Source: Lycorma delicatula
Lineage: Eukaryota > Arthropoda > Insecta > Hemiptera > Fulgoridae
Length of the DNA: 64,000 nucleotides
NCBI RefSeq assembly: GCF_047948215.1
Contig: NC_134463.1
Coordinates: forward strand, 99,476,657 to 99,540,656
Direction of reading: 5' to 3'
This document shows, one piece after another, positions 62,679 to 64,000 of the stretch (its first letter is position 1; every line of letters begins with the position of its first letter). Under the pieces are notes generated by a model, which was not told the origin of the DNA, ran no database searches, and saw only the letters and a list, made by a program, of their open reading frames with translations. Both the position numbers and the translations under genes were made by a program.

Positions 62679-62991
62679 CGATACATCCCTTTACTTTCTT
62701 TTCCTGTTTAGCCTCCGGCAACTACCGTTTAGATAATACACCAGAGGATGATATGTATGAGTGTAAATGAAGTGTAGTCTTGTACAGTCTCAGTTTGACT
62801 ATTCCTAAAATGTGTGATTAATTGAAACCCAACCACCAAAGAACACAGTCTAGTATTCAAATCTGTATAAACTGCCTTTAGTACTTGAACGCTGGAACTC
62901 TCGACTTCCAAATCAGCCGATTTGGGAAGACGCGTTCACCGGATTGGTGAACGCGTCTTCCCAAAGGAAGGTAGGTTAATGCGATACATCC
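62679..62991 (-). mobile_element. SINE-B copy with inverted 5' end and 10-bp TSD
   Basis: The body is at 62689-62981, flanked by exact CGATACATCC copies at 62679-62688 and 62982-62991. The tail side is normal. At the head side the sequence TTTGGGAAGACGCGTTCACC (62921-62940) is repeated in inverse at 62946-62965 after five bases, giving a perfect 20-bp hairpin. The tRNA-like box A side is replaced by this inversion. It is the copy nearest the right edge. Confidence 0.88.
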
Positions 62992-64000
62992 TAATATTAA
63001 TAAATTGTATATACTGTCTTAAAATATTTATTTATTTGCTTTGACTTTCTTATCGTTATTACGAAAGATAAACGATTCGACATTATTGCCAACCTAACTT
63101 TGACCAAAAAAGTTTGCTATAAACATAAGCGAAAAGGATTATACTGGTGTATCACGAAGTTCTCCCGGAACCTTCCTAATCTATTCTATTTGTAAAAATA
63201 ATATAAAAAGTTTACATAAAAATATGCTCTAAAATGCTTATTTGCGAGTTACGGCTAATGAAAGATTTCGTTCACATTTCAGCTACCTATGGTGAAATGT
63301 GGTCGTACTAAAATTTTTAGAACGCTAATTAAGGGACAGCATTAGTAATAGCTTTTGACTTGAAAAATCGAATAAAATAGATCCAACAACCATATCTAAT
63401 GTATTTATTTTAAATTTGGAGTAAAAACCAATAAATTGGGGTAAAAAACCAGTTTTCTTTATGTTTGACGTACCATAAACTTTGTTAAATAGGTAATAAA
63501 CAAATAACGTTTTTAAATAGTTTATAGACAATTTAATTCTGAACAAAATGTAGTAAGATTAGTTGAACAAAACAATGAAACATTAGAGAAATTCGAATTT
63601 TATTTAGAAACAGTACACTAGACCAAAGTGCATTATACATAAACGTTCAAAAATCAAAAATAAGCCCGCAATTTCAACATGTTTCTTGGTACCCTTCTGT
63701 ACTGATTTTTGTCTTGTTCTATTTAGTTATTCCGGGCTGTCCTTAAGTTGTATAACCGCATCCATACTCCAAAAAATTAATTCCTTATGAGAATATATTT
63801 TTGTTTTGTATTAATAATTTTTCATCCACCCCAGACTAAAAAATCTGAAGGTGTCGGATCAGGCGATAATTTACATCCTAAAACTTTTAGTACAACCTTA
63901 TTTCACGAGCGAAATCTTTCACTAGCCGTAACTCATAAACGAAGCGTTTTAGGACATATGTTTATACGAACTTATCCTTTATATTTACGAGTAGAATAAG

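Larger units (their letters stand above)
47683..64000 (-). other. Dfd: Dfd last intron (partial), more than 16.3 kb
   Basis: Everything to the right of the homeodomain exon should be intron on the minus strand, starting from the acceptor TTTGTTTCAG at 47683-47692. No reading frame with a YPWM motif or a long Hox N-terminus appears up to the window edge, so the upstream exon is further right. In known Dfd proteins the intron falls between the hexapeptide and the homeodomain, near a Val-Ala pair before NGSYQPG. The partial Ala codon here agrees with that. The intron is invaded by SINEs, a LINE fragment, a foldback element and a GC-rich retroposon, each listed separately. Confidence 0.85.

Noticed and set aside
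63787..63999. Partial gene at the right edge
   Set aside because: A 70-codon frame cut near the window end, without a recognised motif. Cannot be supported from this sequence alone.
1..64000. Hox-cluster microRNAs miR-10 or miR-993
   Set aside because: I looked for their conserved mature sequences by eye on both strands and saw none. CTGTAGATCTCTGTTCGG near 16384 only resembles part of miR-10 and lacks the conserved ends.
1..64000. CRISPR array, operon or bacterial defence system
   Set aside because: No spaced direct repeats, no bacterial gene layout. The window is eukaryotic.

Overview
This window looks like animal, most likely insect, genomic DNA: AT-rich, intron-rich, full of decayed retrotransposons, tRNA-derived SINEs and microsatellites. 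The only host gene I can name is on the minus strand at 47162-47682. It is the last coding exon of the Hox4-class gene Deformed (Dfd), with an intact homeodomain and a clear 3' splice site. The window therefore lies in or beside a Hox cluster. The order is inference; I assume an ordinary arthropod Hox cluster. I guess a large-genome insect, perhaps Hemiptera, from the style of its SINEs and LINEs, but this is not proven.

Layout. 1-47161 lies 3' of Dfd. It holds no gene I can recognise. It does hold fragments of at least five non-LTR retrotransposon lineages: RTE-like at 1837-1989, 5130-6212 and 35195-35958; Jockey/CR1-like at 4255-5135, 21690-22790 and 43360-43863; R1-like gag at 15300-15780 and RT at 45636-46215; and other LINE RT pieces at 26690-27300 and 41600-42600. 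It also holds two tRNA-derived SINE families (SINE-A and SINE-B, names used only here), several with exact target-site duplications (TSDs), a ~900-bp foldback element at 20309-21211, and older dispersed repeats. 47162-47682 is the Dfd exon. 47683-64000 is Dfd intron. The upstream exon, which should carry the YPWM motif, is not in the window, so the intron exceeds 16.3 kb. The intron carries SINEs, a LINE fragment, a second, almost loop-free foldback element (52131-52704), a TSD-flanked GC-rich retroposon (60867-61170) and one short candidate terminal exon on the minus strand (48804-48929).

How it fits together. Nothing here forms an operon or pathway. The interest lies in one developmental regulator whose last intron and downstream spacer have been filled by retroposons, and in the insertion scars. 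These include a SINE pair with three copies of one target site, a SINE with an inverted 5' end, and two large foldback elements with no coding capacity. Spacer tracts not listed as features are AT-rich with only short open frames.
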